The notes beneath the pieces were generated by a model. It worked only from the letters and a program-made list of their open reading frames with translations. It did no database searches and was not told where the DNA came from. This document shows, piece by piece, positions 25,378-34,807 of a stretch of 64,000 nt of DNA; positions within the stretch are counted from its first letter, which is position 1; every line of letters starts with the position of its first letter. The translations under genes were made by a program, and so were the position numbers. Location of the stretch: the NCBI GenBank assembly GCA_947630795.1, contig CANRJC010000005.1, positions 1 to 64,000 on the forward strand. Direction: 5' to 3'. The DNA is from an uncultured Phascolarctobacterium sp. GTDB taxonomy: Bacteria; Bacillota; Negativicutes; Acidaminococcales; Acidaminococcaceae.

Positions 25378-28300
25378 GCAGAAATTTACCCGACCCCAGC
25401 AGCAGGCCATCGACGCTCTCACCGGCAATGTTTTCGTGTCCGCCGGCGCCGGCAGCGGCAAGACCCGGGTGATGGTGGAGCGTTTTTTGAAGCTGCTGGC
25501 AGCTCAGCGCTCCCTCGCCGATAAAAAAGTGTCTCCCGCCAACTTGGTGGCCATCACATTCACCAAAAAAGCGGCGGGAGAATTGAAAGAAAGGATCAGA
25601 GCGGGGATAGCCGAACGTGTGGCCGAAGAACCGCAATATAAAGATTTTTGGCTGAAACAGCAGCAAACTTTGGACCAGGCCCAGATAGGCACCATCCACG
25701 GCCTTTGCGCCCGCCTGCTGAGAGAACAGGCGGCGGTGCTGGGCCTGGACCCCGATTTTCAAACCGCCGACGAAACTGAGAGCGCCGTTTTTTTGTGCGA
25801 CTGTCTGAACGAATTCTTCGCCGAAAATTACAAAGAGGCAGAGCCGGACCTCGCCCTTTTGGTGAATGCCTACGGCGGCAAACAGGTGAAAGAAAATTTA
25901 AAGGCTCTGCTCTCTAAAGTAGAAGAGATCGCCGCCTGGGGCGACCTCAGCGAGCCTTATCGAAAGAATATCCGAGAGAGCGAAGCTCTTTATGAAACTG
26001 TCTTCGGCGAATTAAAAGGGGTGGTCGCCCGGAAGGACGACTTTAAAAAAACAAAAGGCGAAGAATTTTTGGCTGTCATCGCAGAAGAGCTGCCTATTTT
26101 AGCGCAGTCTCTCGTCGTCGCTCATGACTTTGCGCCCCTAAAAAAATTATTGGGCTCGGCCCCCGACGGCAGGACCAAAGTAGGCAAGGCTCTGAAGCCG
26201 GCGAGAGAGCAGCTGGAGCGATTAGAGACGGCTGAAGCCGATAAGATAGCTCTGCCTTTGGTGGACGCTTATAAAAATGTTTTGAAAAATTTGGCGGCCT
26301 TCACGGCGGCGGCCAAGGCCCAGCGGGGGCTGGTGGGCTACGACGATCTGGAAGAGCAGGCCCTGGGGCTCTTGCGGCAGCACCCCGAGGTGCGGGGCTA
26401 CTATCAAAAACTTTTCACCCACATCATGGTGGATGAATTTCAAGACACCAATGCCCGCCAAAAAAGCATCATCTATCTATTGTGCGGCGACGACGAGGAC
26501 CGTTTGCAAAACGGCAAACTTTTCACGGTGGGCGACCCCAAACAATCCATCTATCGTTTCAGGGGGGCAGACGTGGGCGTCTTCGCCGGGGTGAGGCGAG
26601 AGATAGAAGAAGAAAAGAAGGGCGAACTTGTCAGCATGGACGATAATTTTCGCTCTTCAAAAGAAGTTTTGGCCGCTGTGGATGAGGCTTTTGCCGCATT
26701 GTTGGGGACTGACGAAAGCGAAGCCGTTTTCTTCGAACCCTTAGAAGGTCACTTCACGAGTAACGAAAGGCCTCGCTTTTTGCACATCGATATAGGCGAA
26801 GAAAAAAATGCAGCGCTTTTGGAAGCACGAGCCGTGGCTCGCGAGCTGAAAGAATTGCTGGCCCGGCCTTATCACCTCACTTATGAAGACGGACGGGAAG
26901 AAGAAAAGGCTGCGGACTTGGGGAAGATAGCGGTGCTTCTGCCCCGCTTCACTCATGTTGATGAAATAAAAGAAGCTTTTCGAGAAGAAGGGCTGCCCTT
27001 CCTCGTCTATAACGGCCACGGTTTTTATCAGCGGCAGGAAGTGGCGGACATCCTCTCTCTCTGCAGGGGCCTGCTCCATAAATACGAGAACCTGCCCTTG
27101 GCGGGTGCTCTGCGCAGCCCCTATTTCGGTTTAGACGACGCCACTCTCACCCGTTTATTTTTAGCTGTGCCACAGCATGGAAGTTTGCGAGAAACTTTAT
27201 TGAAGGCCGACACCGCCGACTTTAACGCAGAGCAGCGGCCCTTAGTGGCCAGAGCTCAGCGCTTGGTGAAAGAGCTCACCGCCGCCGCCGCTTTGTGGGG
27301 TCCGCGAGAATTTTTCCGGGAATTGATGAGAGCTTTGAAAACGGAAGCCGTCCTCGGCGCTCAAGTCGGGGGTCGGCAGCAGCTGGCCAACGTAAAAAAA
27401 TTGGGCCGCCTCCTCTTTGCCTTTGCTGCGGAGACGGGAGGAAGTTTGGCGGACTTCATCGCTCACACAGAGCAACTGACAGCCTTCGGCAATTTAGAAA
27501 CGGAGGCCAACTTGGAAGCCCCCGCCGCCGCCTCTGTCATGACGGTCCACGGGGCCAAGGGCTTGGAATTCGATACGGTGATCTTGCCCCAACTTTCGGG
27601 CAAGGGGAACGCAGACAAAAGTTCCGTCCGTTTTTCTCCTACCTTGGGGCTGGGAGTGCAGGCACCTTTAGACGACGGGAGCACGAAAGACACCGGCGTT
27701 TTGAAAGCTTTGAAAGAAGAAAATTCCCTGCTGCAGCAAAAAGAAGATCTGCGCCTGCTCTATGTGGCCATGACCAGAGCCAAGTATCGGCTCATCCTTG
27801 CAGGCACTTTTAAAGACGGCAAAAAGAGCGAAGCCCGAAATTGGTACAATCTGCTGAACGATCCGGCTGTCCTCGGCAGTTCGGACGATGTGGAGCATGT
27901 GAAACTCGAGGCAAAAGAATATAAAGAAGAGAGCAGCTCGGAAACTATCAACGCTGCCGCAGAAGAAAGCGAGGAAAATTTAGCGGCTCCTCTTGCTCTG
28001 CCTCAAAAGTCCGTCTCTTCCTTCACACCTACGGCCATCGCCGCCTATCTCGTCTGTCCCCGCCGTTATTTTTATCATTACGTGGCGAAACTGCCGGAAG
28101 AAGAAGCCGTCTTCCCCAAAGGCAAGGGCAAGAGCAAGGCTCTGCCCCCCGTTCTTTTGGGCAGCGTCATCCACAGAAGTTTAGAACTTCTGCATCTAAA
28201 AGCAGGGACGAGCGAGAAAGAGCGAGAACTGAAAGTTGCCGAAAGTTACGCCCGCGCCCTGAGGGAAGAAGCCCCCGACTTTATAGGCAGCGAGGCAGCA

Positions 28301-28846
28301 GCCGCAGGAGAAAAACTTTTGCAAGACTACGCAGCCGGCGAACTCTTCGCAAAATTGCCGGAAGAGCGGCAGCGGGAGTTGCAGCTGCAGTGGTGGGAAG
28401 ACGACCTTCGCTTCACGGGCATCATCGACTGCCTTTACGAAGACGAGAACGGGCAGCACATCGTGGACTTCAAGAGCGGCCGACCGCCCGCCGAAGAGGG
28501 GCTCCCCCTCGCCTACGCTTATCAATTGGCCCTCTACGCTCGGGGAGCAGCCAAGCTCTTCGGCCACAAAAAGATCGACGGGAGTCTCCACTTTCTGCGA
28601 GAAGAGGGCAAGGACCGAGGCTGCGGCGGAGAAGAATTGGCGGCTTACGGGGAAGAAGCTGTGTCTCTGGCCCGCAGGATAAGCGGCAAAAAGGCGGAGG
28701 AGGCAGCTTTTGCCCCTGCGATAGGGAGCCGCTACTGCCCCTATTGTTCCTATAACTATCTCTGTCCCGCCGCTTCTCACCCTAAGGAAGAGGCGGACGG
28801 CGAAGAACTTTGCTCCCGCAAGATACGGCAAGGAGGCGAGCTATGA
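25370..28846 (+). CDS. addA: AddA helicase-nuclease
   Basis: This protein of 1158 residues is the UvrD-like ATP-dependent helicase and nuclease of AddAB. The Q-motif (FTRPQQQAID) and Walker A (SAGAGSGKT) lie at the N-terminus. Motif Ia is TFTKKAAGELKERI, motif II is IMVDEFQDTN, motif III is VGDPKQSIYRFRGAD, and motifs V and VI (MTVHGAKGLEFDTV, LLYVAMTRAKYRL) follow. The C-terminal nuclease core is DCLYEDENGQHIVDFKSG. All helicase motifs look intact. It starts inside addB and ends in an ATGA overlap with a small membrane protein gene. Confidence 0.93.
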   Translation: MSEQKFTRPQQQAIDALTGNVFVSAGAGSGKTRVMVERFLKLLAAQRSLADKKVSPANLVAITFTKKAAGELKERIRAGIAERVAEEPQYKDFWLKQQQTLDQAQIGTIHGLCARLLREQAAVLGLDPDFQTADETESAVFLCDCLNEFFAENYKEAEPDLALLVNAYGGKQVKENLKALLSKVEEIAAWGDLSEPYRKNIRESEALYETVFGELKGVVARKDDFKKTKGEEFLAVIAEELPILAQSLVVAHDFAPLKKLLGSAPDGRTKVGKALKPAREQLERLETAEADKIALPLVDAYKNVLKNLAAFTAAAKAQRGLVGYDDLEEQALGLLRQHPEVRGYYQKLFTHIMVDEFQDTNARQKSIIYLLCGDDEDRLQNGKLFTVGDPKQSIYRFRGADVGVFAGVRREIEEEKKGELVSMDDNFRSSKEVLAAVDEAFAALLGTDESEAVFFEPLEGHFTSNERPRFLHIDIGEEKNAALLEARAVARELKELLARPYHLTYEDGREEEKAADLGKIAVLLPRFTHVDEIKEAFREEGLPFLVYNGHGFYQRQEVADILSLCRGLLHKYENLPLAGALRSPYFGLDDATLTRLFLAVPQHGSLRETLLKADTADFNAEQRPLVARAQRLVKELTAAAALWGPREFFRELMRALKTEAVLGAQVGGRQQLANVKKLGRLLFAFAAETGGSLADFIAHTEQLTAFGNLETEANLEAPAAASVMTVHGAKGLEFDTVILPQLSGKGNADKSSVRFSPTLGLGVQAPLDDGSTKDTGVLKALKEENSLLQQKEDLRLLYVAMTRAKYRLILAGTFKDGKKSEARNWYNLLNDPAVLGSSDDVEHVKLEAKEYKEESSSETINAAAEESEENLAAPLALPQKSVSSFTPTAIAAYLVCPRRYFYHYVAKLPEEEAVFPKGKGKSKALPPVLLGSVIHRSLELLHLKAGTSEKERELKVAESYARALREEAPDFIGSEAAAAGEKLLQDYAAGELFAKLPEERQRELQLQWWEDDLRFTGIIDCLYEDENGQHIVDFKSGRPPAEEGLPLAYAYQLALYARGAAKLFGHKKIDGSLHFLREEGKDRGCGGEELAAYGEEAVSLARRISGKKAEEAAFAPAIGSRYCPYCSYNYLCPAASHPKEEADGEELCSRKIRQGGEL

Positions 28847-29043
28847 ATATTTTCGGCGTTACTTTGGACGGTTGGGATGCGGTGGCGCTGCTGGTGTTTA
28901 TCATCTCTCTTTTCATTTTGCTCAGCATGGCTCTGCGTAAAGATTTGGACTTGGACCCGGAGGTGGCACGCAAGCTGCGCACCCGGGCCATCGGCGGGGC
29001 CATTGCGGGGCTCGCCTATTTGGGCATAAGATTTTTTCTGTGA
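28843..29043 (+). CDS. Small membrane protein of unknown function
   Basis: This 66-residue protein has two hydrophobic segments (about 8-25 and 46-64) separated by a charged loop (RKDLDLDPEVARKLRTR). No family is recognised. An AGGAGG site and the ATGA overlap with addA support it as a real, coupled gene. A convergent-gene terminator follows. Confidence 0.7.
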   Translation: MNIFGVTLDGWDAVALLVFIISLFILLSMALRKDLDLDPEVARKLRTRAIGGAIAGLAYLGIRFFL

Positions 29044-29057
29044 AGGCGCAAGAAAAG

Positions 29058-29090
29058 GCCGCCGGCTTTTTGCCGGCGGCTGTTGTGTTT
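29058..29090. terminator. Bidirectional terminator
   Basis: GCCGCCGGC, T5 loop, GCCGGCGGC, with T-rich tails to both sides. It separates the addBA unit from the minus-strand genes beyond it. Confidence 0.85.
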
Positions 29091-29204
29091 TTATGAAGCT
29101 GTGATGGCCCGCTGTCTCGGCCGCAAGGGGCGAGCCTGAAGAAGCTGGCTCTCGTCAAAGAGAGGCAGTCATCTTCTTTAAAAGATCGATTCAAATCTCG
29201 GCTC

Positions 29205-29648
29205 TTAGCTCAGACTTTTCACATAGGCGGCGGCGTAGACCACGGCTCTGGCGGTGAGAGGAGCACACTTGTCGTGAGGCTCCGTGGGCTTGAACTTGCC
29301 GCCCCGCAGGTCGTAGCACTTGAGGCTGCCGAAATCTTTTTCCATGGCCAAGGCAAAAGCTTTGGTGGCGGCGTTGATCTTGGGCCGGTCCCAGCCTAAG
29401 GCAGTGCCGTAGATGCCGATGAACATCAGCGTCCCCTTATAAAGACCGCATTGATCTCGATGATCTCTGTCTTCCAGTACGCCGTTCATGGCCGCATAGA
29501 CCTGTTCGTTCAAGGGGAAGCGCAAAAGATCGCTGAGGCAGTGGAGCAGGGTGAGGCCGCAGCTGTAGCCTTTTTCCATAAAGTAGTGATGAGCCTTTTC
29601 CTCCAAAAAGCTGTGCTCCGCCTCGCTCAAAATTTTAACGTCAGTCAT
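29205..29648 (-). CDS. C_GCAxxG_C_C family redox protein
   Basis: This protein of 147 residues has the cysteine layout of the C_GCAxxG_C_C family: GYSCGLTLLHCL, then DQCGLYKGTLMF, then LKCYDLR and HDKCAPLTARAV. Members are small putative redox or metal-binding proteins common in anaerobes. The reaction is not established. The GAGGAG site precedes ATG 29648. It lies 13 nt behind the metal-dependent hydrolase gene and is probably co-transcribed with it. Confidence 0.8.
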   Translation of the reverse strand: MTDVKILSEAEHSFLEEKAHHYFMEKGYSCGLTLLHCLSDLLRFPLNEQVYAAMNGVLEDRDHRDQCGLYKGTLMFIGIYGTALGWDRPKINAATKAFALAMEKDFGSLKCYDLRGGKFKPTEPHDKCAPLTARAVVYAAAYVKSLS

Positions 29649-29661
29649 CTTTGCTCCTCTC

Positions 29662-30336
29662 TTAAACTTCCAAGGGGATGGTCTCGCCCGGGACCACGAT
29701 CAAAACTTTGCTGGCTGTGTGAGCCTCTACATCTTTTTTATAAGCCTCGACATCTTGGGCGATGGGGGGCCAAGTGTTATAGTGGACCGGGATCACATAT
29801 TTAGCCTGCAGCATTTCGGCCGCTAGGGCAGCGTCGTGAGGATCCATGGTGAAGTTGCCGCCGATGGGCAGCACCGCATAGGTGAAGGGATCGAGTTTGG
29901 GCAGCAGGGCCATATCGCCGAAGAGGCCGGTGTCGCCGGCAAAATAAAGTTTGATGCCGTAAAAATCGACCACGAAGCCGCAGGCGTGGCCGCCGGCTAC
30001 GCCGCTGCCGTGAAAGGCCAAGGTGAGCCGCACTTTGCCGAAGGGGAAGGTGTAGGTGCCACCTACGTGCATGCCGTGGGCTTGGCAGCCTGCTTCTCCC
30101 GCCAAGCCTGCCACCTCCGCAGTGGAGATGATGGTGGCTCCGCAGTGTTTGGCGATCTCGAAGGCAGAGCCAATGTGATCGAAGTGGGCGTGGCTGATGA
30201 AGATATAATCCACCTTGATGTCTGCGGCCTTCAACCCTTCGGGATTGCCGTCCAGGAAAGGATCGAAGATGGCGGTATGGCCGTCTTTTTCCAAAATGAA
30301 GCAGGCATGGTTGATAAAATGAAAGTTAGCGCTCAT
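29662..30336 (-). CDS. UPF0173 metallo-beta-lactamase-fold hydrolase
   Basis: This protein of 224 residues is a YtkL/UPF0173-type metallo-hydrolase. The metal motif is HAHFDHIG; other ligands lie in GGHACGF, GDTGLFGD and PVHYNT. The start at 30336 (MSANFHF) follows a strong AGGAGG; an ATG six codons earlier overlaps that site and is unlikely. The physiological substrate is unknown for the family. It leads a two-gene unit. Confidence 0.88.
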   Translation of the reverse strand: MSANFHFINHACFILEKDGHTAIFDPFLDGNPEGLKAADIKVDYIFISHAHFDHIGSAFEIAKHCGATIISTAEVAGLAGEAGCQAHGMHVGGTYTFPFGKVRLTLAFHGSGVAGGHACGFVVDFYGIKLYFAGDTGLFGDMALLPKLDPFTYAVLPIGGNFTMDPHDAALAAEMLQAKYVIPVHYNTWPPIAQDVEAYKKDVEAHTASKVLIVVPGETIPLEV

Positions 30337-30368
30337 GATAGGACCTCCTGACATTAGTTTCTGTTATC

Positions 30369-30397
30369 ATTATACCCTATATGAAGGAGCTTGTCAC
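30369..30397 (-). promoter_or_regulatory. Promoter for the UPF0173 unit
   Basis: Minus strand: GTGACA, 17 nt, TATAAT. Confidence 0.7.
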
Positions 30398-30400
30398 TTT

Positions 30401-30690
30401 TTGCGGCGGGGCAGAGCGTAAAAAGAAAAAGCCGCGGTTTTTGTCCTCACATTTTTGAAAAAAGCTCACGGTTCTTTGCCGCAGGAGCTGTGAAAAAAGC
30501 CGCCGTTTTTCGGCGCCATGTTTTTTGAAAAAAGCTCGGCTTTTCGCCGTCAGGTTTTTTATAAAAGTTCCTGCTTTTGCGCTGACCCTTTTTTCCGAAA
30601 CGGTCTGCCTTTTTTGCCGCCGCATTTTTTCAAAAAGCTCACGGCTTTTCGGCGGCCCTTTTTCGCCGCGGCCTCAGCCCCGAAAATGGG
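30401..30690. repeat. Intergenic tandem repeat array, unit about 34-35 nt
   Basis: Diverged copies of TTTTTTGAAAAAAGCTC, then GGCTTTTCGCCG, recur every 34-35 nt from about 30450 to 30680. One unit is TTTTTTCAAAAAGCTCACGG followed by a GC palindrome. Unit lengths vary and are not all multiples of three, so open frames over it are accidental. The rest of the gap up to the purE promoter shows nothing else clear. Confidence 0.7.
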
Positions 30691-30790
30691 CCTGCGTCAC
30701 CGTCGGCTCTGTGCTTTTCGGCGACAGGTTTTTGCCCTTTCTATAAGGATCTATCGGCTCCATATTGTTAAAAAGTTCACATCTTTTACA

Positions 30791-30819
30791 TTGACACCCT
30801 GCGCCGCTGTTGGTAAAAT
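30791..30819 (+). promoter_or_regulatory. Promoter for the purine operon
   Basis: TTGACA, 17 nt, TAAAAT. This is a near-consensus promoter about 175 nt before purE. Confidence 0.8.
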
Positions 30820-30825
30820 GAAAAA

Positions 30826-30993
30826 AAGAGCAGCAACAGCTGTTGTTTCTGTGTTGGGATTCACCCCGGAGGATGTAGTGCATACCAAGTGTATAGCTAA
30901 GGCTTCTGCGGGGTGCTTCTTTATTACAAGGGCTTTTTGCCCGGAGCCGAGGGCCGTTTTCTTGCGGCCGCAGCGTAAAGAGAGGGGAAGTTC
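30826..30993 (+). promoter_or_regulatory. Long structured leader of purE, class unknown
   Basis: About 168 nt of leader contain a GGGATTCACCCC segment, an ATAC/GTAT hairpin near 30890, AGCTAAGGCTTCTGCGGGG, a GGGCTTTTTGCCC hairpin and a GGCCG/CGGCC hairpin before the ribosome site. The size and position suit a purine- or PRPP-sensing RNA or attenuator. I cannot match it to the guanine/adenine or ykkC-type consensus with confidence. Confidence 0.4.
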
Positions 30994-31497
30994 GTGAAAG
31001 CCGCCATTATCATGGGTTCCGATTCCGATTGGCCTATCCTGGAGGCAGCAGAGAAGACCCTGCGGGATTTCGGCATCGAGACCGAAGTGACAGTAGCTTC
31101 TGCCCACCGCACGCCTAAAGCGGTGGAAGTGTTTGCCGCCGGGGCGAGAGAGCGGGGCGTGGAAGTGATCATCGCCGCCGCCGGAGCCGCCGCTCATTTA
31201 GGCGGAGTGATCGCCGCTTATACCACTCTGCCGGTGATCGGCATCCCCATCAACGCCACTCCTTTGGGAGGGCTGGACGCTCTTTTCAGTTTCGTGCAGA
31301 TGCCGGGGGGAGTGCCGGTGGCGACTATGGCCATCAACGGCGCCAAAAACGCAGCCCTTTTCGCCGTGGAGATCTTGGCGGTGAAATATCCCGACTTGAT
31401 AGACAAATTGGCCGCTTATCGCAAGACCATGGCCGATGAAGTGAAAGCCAAGGGTGAAAAGCTCAAAAAATTGCGCAGCCGGGCCGGGCAAGAATGA
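30994..31497 (+). CDS. purE: N5-carboxyaminoimidazole ribonucleotide mutase PurE
   Basis: This protein of 167 residues converts N5-CAIR to CAIR in purine synthesis. MGSDSDWPIL and SAHRTP (with the catalytic His) are clear, and the length is right for class I PurE. The start is a GTG behind GAGAGGGGAAG. It opens the cluster purE-F-M-N-H-D and overlaps purF by ATGA. Neither purK nor purC is next to it, although both are often neighbours. Confidence 0.94.
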   Translation: MKAAIIMGSDSDWPILEAAEKTLRDFGIETEVTVASAHRTPKAVEVFAAGARERGVEVIIAAAGAAAHLGGVIAAYTTLPVIGIPINATPLGGLDALFSFVQMPGGVPVATMAINGAKNAALFAVEILAVKYPDLIDKLAAYRKTMADEVKAKGEKLKKLRSRAGQE

Positions 31498-32975
31498 GAC
31501 GGGAGGACGCCGTGACTGAAAGAGCGGAGAATTTGCAGCTTGCAGTCTGCAGCGAGGGGCGAGACGACAAGTTACACGAAGAATGCGGAGTCTTCGGCAT
31601 CGTCAGCCGGGGGGGAGATGTGGCCCTCACCACTTACTGGGGCCTGTACGCCCTGCAGCACCGGGGGCAGGAGAGCACCGGCATCGTAGTTACAGACGGC
31701 CGCACCATGCACGTGAAGAAGGGTATGGGCTTGGTGGCCGAAGTTTATAAAGATGGCGTGGACGAGCTGAAAGGTTTTGCGGCTATCGGCCACGTTCGTT
31801 ACAGCACCCAGGGGGCCAGTATGCCTTACAACATACAGCCGCTCCGGGTGTTTTTTGACGGCGGGAATTTAGCGCTGAGCCACAACGGCAACCTCACCAA
31901 CGCCGGGGCATTGAGGGCCAACTTGGCGAAAGAAGGGGCCGTCTTCACCACCACCGTAGACACGGAGGTGTTGCTGAATTTGATCGCTTACAGCGCTCAC
32001 GCCGCCATCGAAGACAGAGTGGCAGAGGCAGTGAGCCAGATCAAAGGCGGCTTCAGCATGCTCTTTTTGACCGACAACAAATTGATCGCCGTGCGGGATC
32101 CCTACGGCTTCCGTCCTTTGGCTCTGGGCCGTTTGGACGACGGCTGGTGCGTGGCCAGCGAGTCGTGCGCTTTCGACTTGGTGGGCGCCGAGATGGTGAG
32201 AGACGTCCTGCCGGGAGAAATGATAGTGCTGGACCTGGACACCGAGGTGCCTCTCAGCATCATGTGGGCCAAGAAGAAGCCGGCTCACAAAGCTCACTGC
32301 GTTTTCGAATATGTTTATTTCGCCCGCAACGACAGCATCATCGACGGCCAGTCCGTTTATGCCTCCCGCATCCAAATGGGCAGAGAATTGGCCAAAGAGA
32401 CCGCCCACATCAAACCCGACATCGTGATCAGCGTGCCCGACTCGGGCACAGCGGCTGCCATCGGTTATTCTCAAGCAGCGGGCGTGCCCTTCATGGAGGG
32501 CCTGACGAAGAACCGTTATATAGGCCGCACCTTCATCCAGCCCACCCAGAGGCAGCGGGACAACGCCGTGCGTTTGAAACTGAACCCGGTGCGCAGCGTG
32601 GTGGCGGGCAAAAGAGTGGTGATGGTGGACGACAGCATCGTGCGGGGCACCACCAGCGGCAAGATCGTGAAACTTTTGAAAGAAGCCGGGGCCAAAGAGG
32701 TCCACGTGTGCATCTCTTCGCCGCCGGTCACCGACTCCTGTTATTACGGCATCGACACCAGCGAGAGAAAAGAACTCATCGCCGCCCACTACAACGTGGA
32801 CGAGATCTGCCGTTTCATCGGCGCCGACAGTTTGCACTACATCTCTTTGGACGGGATGAAGAGAGCCGTCTCCGCCGTGTGGCCTCAGGATCTGTGCTGC
32901 GCCTGTTTCAACTCTCATTATCCCGATGAAGCGGACAAAGTGATAGACGATGAGCCCGCAGGCATCGAAGAATAA
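31494..32975 (+). CDS. purF: Amidophosphoribosyltransferase PurF
   Basis: This protein of 493 residues catalyses the first committed step, PRPP plus glutamine to phosphoribosylamine. The N-terminal nucleophile Cys sits at about residue 31 (HEECGVFGI), so a propeptide of about 30 residues is removed, as in the Bacillus-type enzyme. The PRPP loop is VVMVDDSIVRGTTSG. Cysteines placed as in the iron-sulfur type are present (CVFEYVYFARND; SSPPVTDSCYYG; CCACFNSHYP). It is coupled to purE by ATGA. Confidence 0.94.
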   Translation: MRREDAVTERAENLQLAVCSEGRDDKLHEECGVFGIVSRGGDVALTTYWGLYALQHRGQESTGIVVTDGRTMHVKKGMGLVAEVYKDGVDELKGFAAIGHVRYSTQGASMPYNIQPLRVFFDGGNLALSHNGNLTNAGALRANLAKEGAVFTTTVDTEVLLNLIAYSAHAAIEDRVAEAVSQIKGGFSMLFLTDNKLIAVRDPYGFRPLALGRLDDGWCVASESCAFDLVGAEMVRDVLPGEMIVLDLDTEVPLSIMWAKKKPAHKAHCVFEYVYFARNDSIIDGQSVYASRIQMGRELAKETAHIKPDIVISVPDSGTAAAIGYSQAAGVPFMEGLTKNRYIGRTFIQPTQRQRDNAVRLKLNPVRSVVAGKRVVMVDDSIVRGTTSGKIVKLLKEAGAKEVHVCISSPPVTDSCYYGIDTSERKELIAAHYNVDEICRFIGADSLHYISLDGMKRAVSAVWPQDLCCACFNSHYPDEADKVIDDEPAGIEE

Positions 32976-32982
32976 AACAAGC

Positions 32983-33080
32983 GAATGATCGAAAAAAGCT
33001 TCGAAAGATCTCTTGCAAATAAAAATAAACAGACGAGCGAAAAAAGGTACGAAAGAGCTCTTGCAAAATAAAAATAAGCG
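32983..33080. repeat. Two direct repeats of 49 nt between purF and purM
   Basis: Units at 32983-33031 and 33032-33080 align over their full length (GATCGAAAAAAGCTTCGAAAG versus the matching part of the second, then CTCTTGCAAA and AAAATAAA). A partial third copy (GGAAGCTCGAAAAATAAAA) follows. The array begins directly after the purF stop. Confidence 0.75.
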
Positions 33081-33132
33081 GAAGCTCGAAAAATAAAAGC
33101 AGCGAAAGAGAAAGACGAAGGAGGAAGGAGCC

Positions 33133-34194
33133 ATGAGCGAACAGAAGAAGGCCCTTACCTATGCCGCCGCCGGGGTGGACATCGATGCCGGCAATAAAGC
33201 GGTGGAATTGATGAAGGACAGCGTTCGGGCCACCTACAGGCCGGAAGTGCTGGGGGATCTGGGGGGCTTCGGCGGCCTTTTCGCCCTCGATCTTAAAAAA
33301 TATAAAGAACCGGTGCTGGTCTCGGGCACCGACGGCGTAGGCACTAAATTGAAGCTGGCCTTTATGACCGATAAGCACGGCAGCATCGGCCAAGATGCGG
33401 TGGCCATGTGTGTCAACGACGTGCTGGTGCAGGGAGCAGAGCCCCTCTTCTTTTTGGATTACATCGCCGTAGATAAAGTAGATTCACGCAAAGTGGCGGA
33501 CATCGTGGCCGGGGTGGCTGCGGCCTGCAAAGAGAGCGGCTGCGCTTTGATCGGCGGCGAAACGGCAGAGATGGCCGGTTTTTACGCCAAAGGCGAATAC
33601 GACATCGCCGGCTTTTGCGTGGGAGCCGTCGACCGTGCGAAACTCATCGACGGCAGCAAGGTGAAGGCGGATGACGTGCTCTTGGGCCTGCCCTCCAGCG
33701 GCGTCCACAGCAACGGTTTTTCTTTGGTGAGAAAAATTTGTTTCGAAGTGATGGGCTACGCTGTCGACACTTTCATCCCCGACTTCGGCCGCACTTTGGG
33801 AGAAGAATTGCTGACGCCTACGCGGCTCTACCCGAAGACGGTGCTGCCTCTTTTGGAAAAATTCGACCTGCACGGTCTGGTGCACATCACCGGCGGCGGT
33901 TTTTACGACAACATCCCCCGCATCCTGCCCAAACATTGCGGCGCTCTCATCGATGCCGGGGCATGGGAAGTTCCCGTCGTCTTTAAAAAATTGCAAGAGT
34001 GGGGCAACGTGCCCTTGGAAGAAATGTACCGCACCTTCAACATGGGCATAGGGATGGTGCTGGTGGTGGCCCCCGAGGAAGAAGAGGCTGTGCTGGAGCA
34101 CTTGGAGAAAGCGGGCGAAGCCTGCTGCAGATTGGGTAGGGTGACGGAAGGAGCCCATATAGTCAGCATGAAGGGCGGCGATTTTTGTGAGTGA
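33133..34194 (+). CDS. purM: Phosphoribosylformylglycinamidine cyclo-ligase PurM
   Basis: This protein of 353 residues is AIR synthetase. The N-terminal YAAAGVDIDAGNKAVE, the SGTDGVGTKLKLA motif, DAVAMCVNDVLVQGAEPLFFLDY and the GGETAEM motif are intact. It starts behind AAGGAGGAAGGAG and overlaps the purN start by 8 nt. It acts in the cytoplasm after PurL, which is not in this window. Confidence 0.94.
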   Translation: MSEQKKALTYAAAGVDIDAGNKAVELMKDSVRATYRPEVLGDLGGFGGLFALDLKKYKEPVLVSGTDGVGTKLKLAFMTDKHGSIGQDAVAMCVNDVLVQGAEPLFFLDYIAVDKVDSRKVADIVAGVAAACKESGCALIGGETAEMAGFYAKGEYDIAGFCVGAVDRAKLIDGSKVKADDVLLGLPSSGVHSNGFSLVRKICFEVMGYAVDTFIPDFGRTLGEELLTPTRLYPKTVLPLLEKFDLHGLVHITGGGFYDNIPRILPKHCGALIDAGAWEVPVVFKKLQEWGNVPLEEMYRTFNMGIGMVLVVAPEEEEAVLEHLEKAGEACCRLGRVTEGAHIVSMKGGDFCE

Positions 34195-34807
34195 AGCGAA
34201 AAAGATCGGCGTTTTGGTGAGCGGCAGGGGCAGCAACCTGCAGGCTCTCATCGATAGGATCGAGGCAGGCAAGTTGGACGTGAAGATCGCTGTCGTCATC
34301 TCCGATATGCCCGGGGCCTTCGCTCTTATGCGAGCGGAAAAAGCAGGCATCAAAACTTTGACGGTGAACAGAAAAAGTTACGGAGATAGGGCCTCCTTCG
34401 AAAAGGCTGTGGACGCGGCCCTGAGAGAGGCCGGCTGCGAACTGGTGGTGCTGGCCGGTTTCATGCGCATCCTCAGCCCCGCCTTCGTGGCCGCTTGGCC
34501 TCATCTCATCATCAACATCCACCCGGCACTGCTGCCCAGTTTCCCCGGTCTGCACGGCCAGGGGCAGGCAGTGGCCTACGGGGTGAAATATTCGGGCTGC
34601 ACCGTGCATTTCGTAGATGCCGGCACCGACAGCGGCCCCATCATTTTGCAAAAAGTCGTGCCCGTTTTAGACGACGACACAGAAGACAGCTTGGCCGAGC
34701 GCATCTTGGCGAAAGAACACGAGGCCCTGCCCGAGGCTGTCGAGCTGTGGGCCCAAGGGCGGCTGTTGATAGAAGGGCGCAAAGTAAAAATCATAAGTAA
34801 AAAGTAA
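34187..34807 (+). CDS. purN: Phosphoribosylglycinamide formyltransferase PurN
   Basis: This protein of 206 residues transfers the formyl group from 10-formyl-THF to GAR. The N-terminal VLVSGRGSNLQALI, the catalytic NIHPALLPSFPGLHG and VHFVDAGTDSGPII are the family motifs. The start is a GTG overlapping the end of purM. The dipeptide-rich tail (KVKIISKK) leads into a repeat-like spacer. Confidence 0.93.
   Translation: MSEAKKIGVLVSGRGSNLQALIDRIEAGKLDVKIAVVISDMPGAFALMRAEKAGIKTLTVNRKSYGDRASFEKAVDAALREAGCELVVLAGFMRILSPAFVAAWPHLIINIHPALLPSFPGLHGQGQAVAYGVKYSGCTVHFVDAGTDSGPIILQKVVPVLDDDTEDSLAERILAKEHEALPEAVELWAQGRLLIEGRKVKIISKK

Noticed and set aside
30826-30993. Guanine/adenine-type purine riboswitch before purE
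   Set aside because: The conserved junction and loop sequences of that class are not present.
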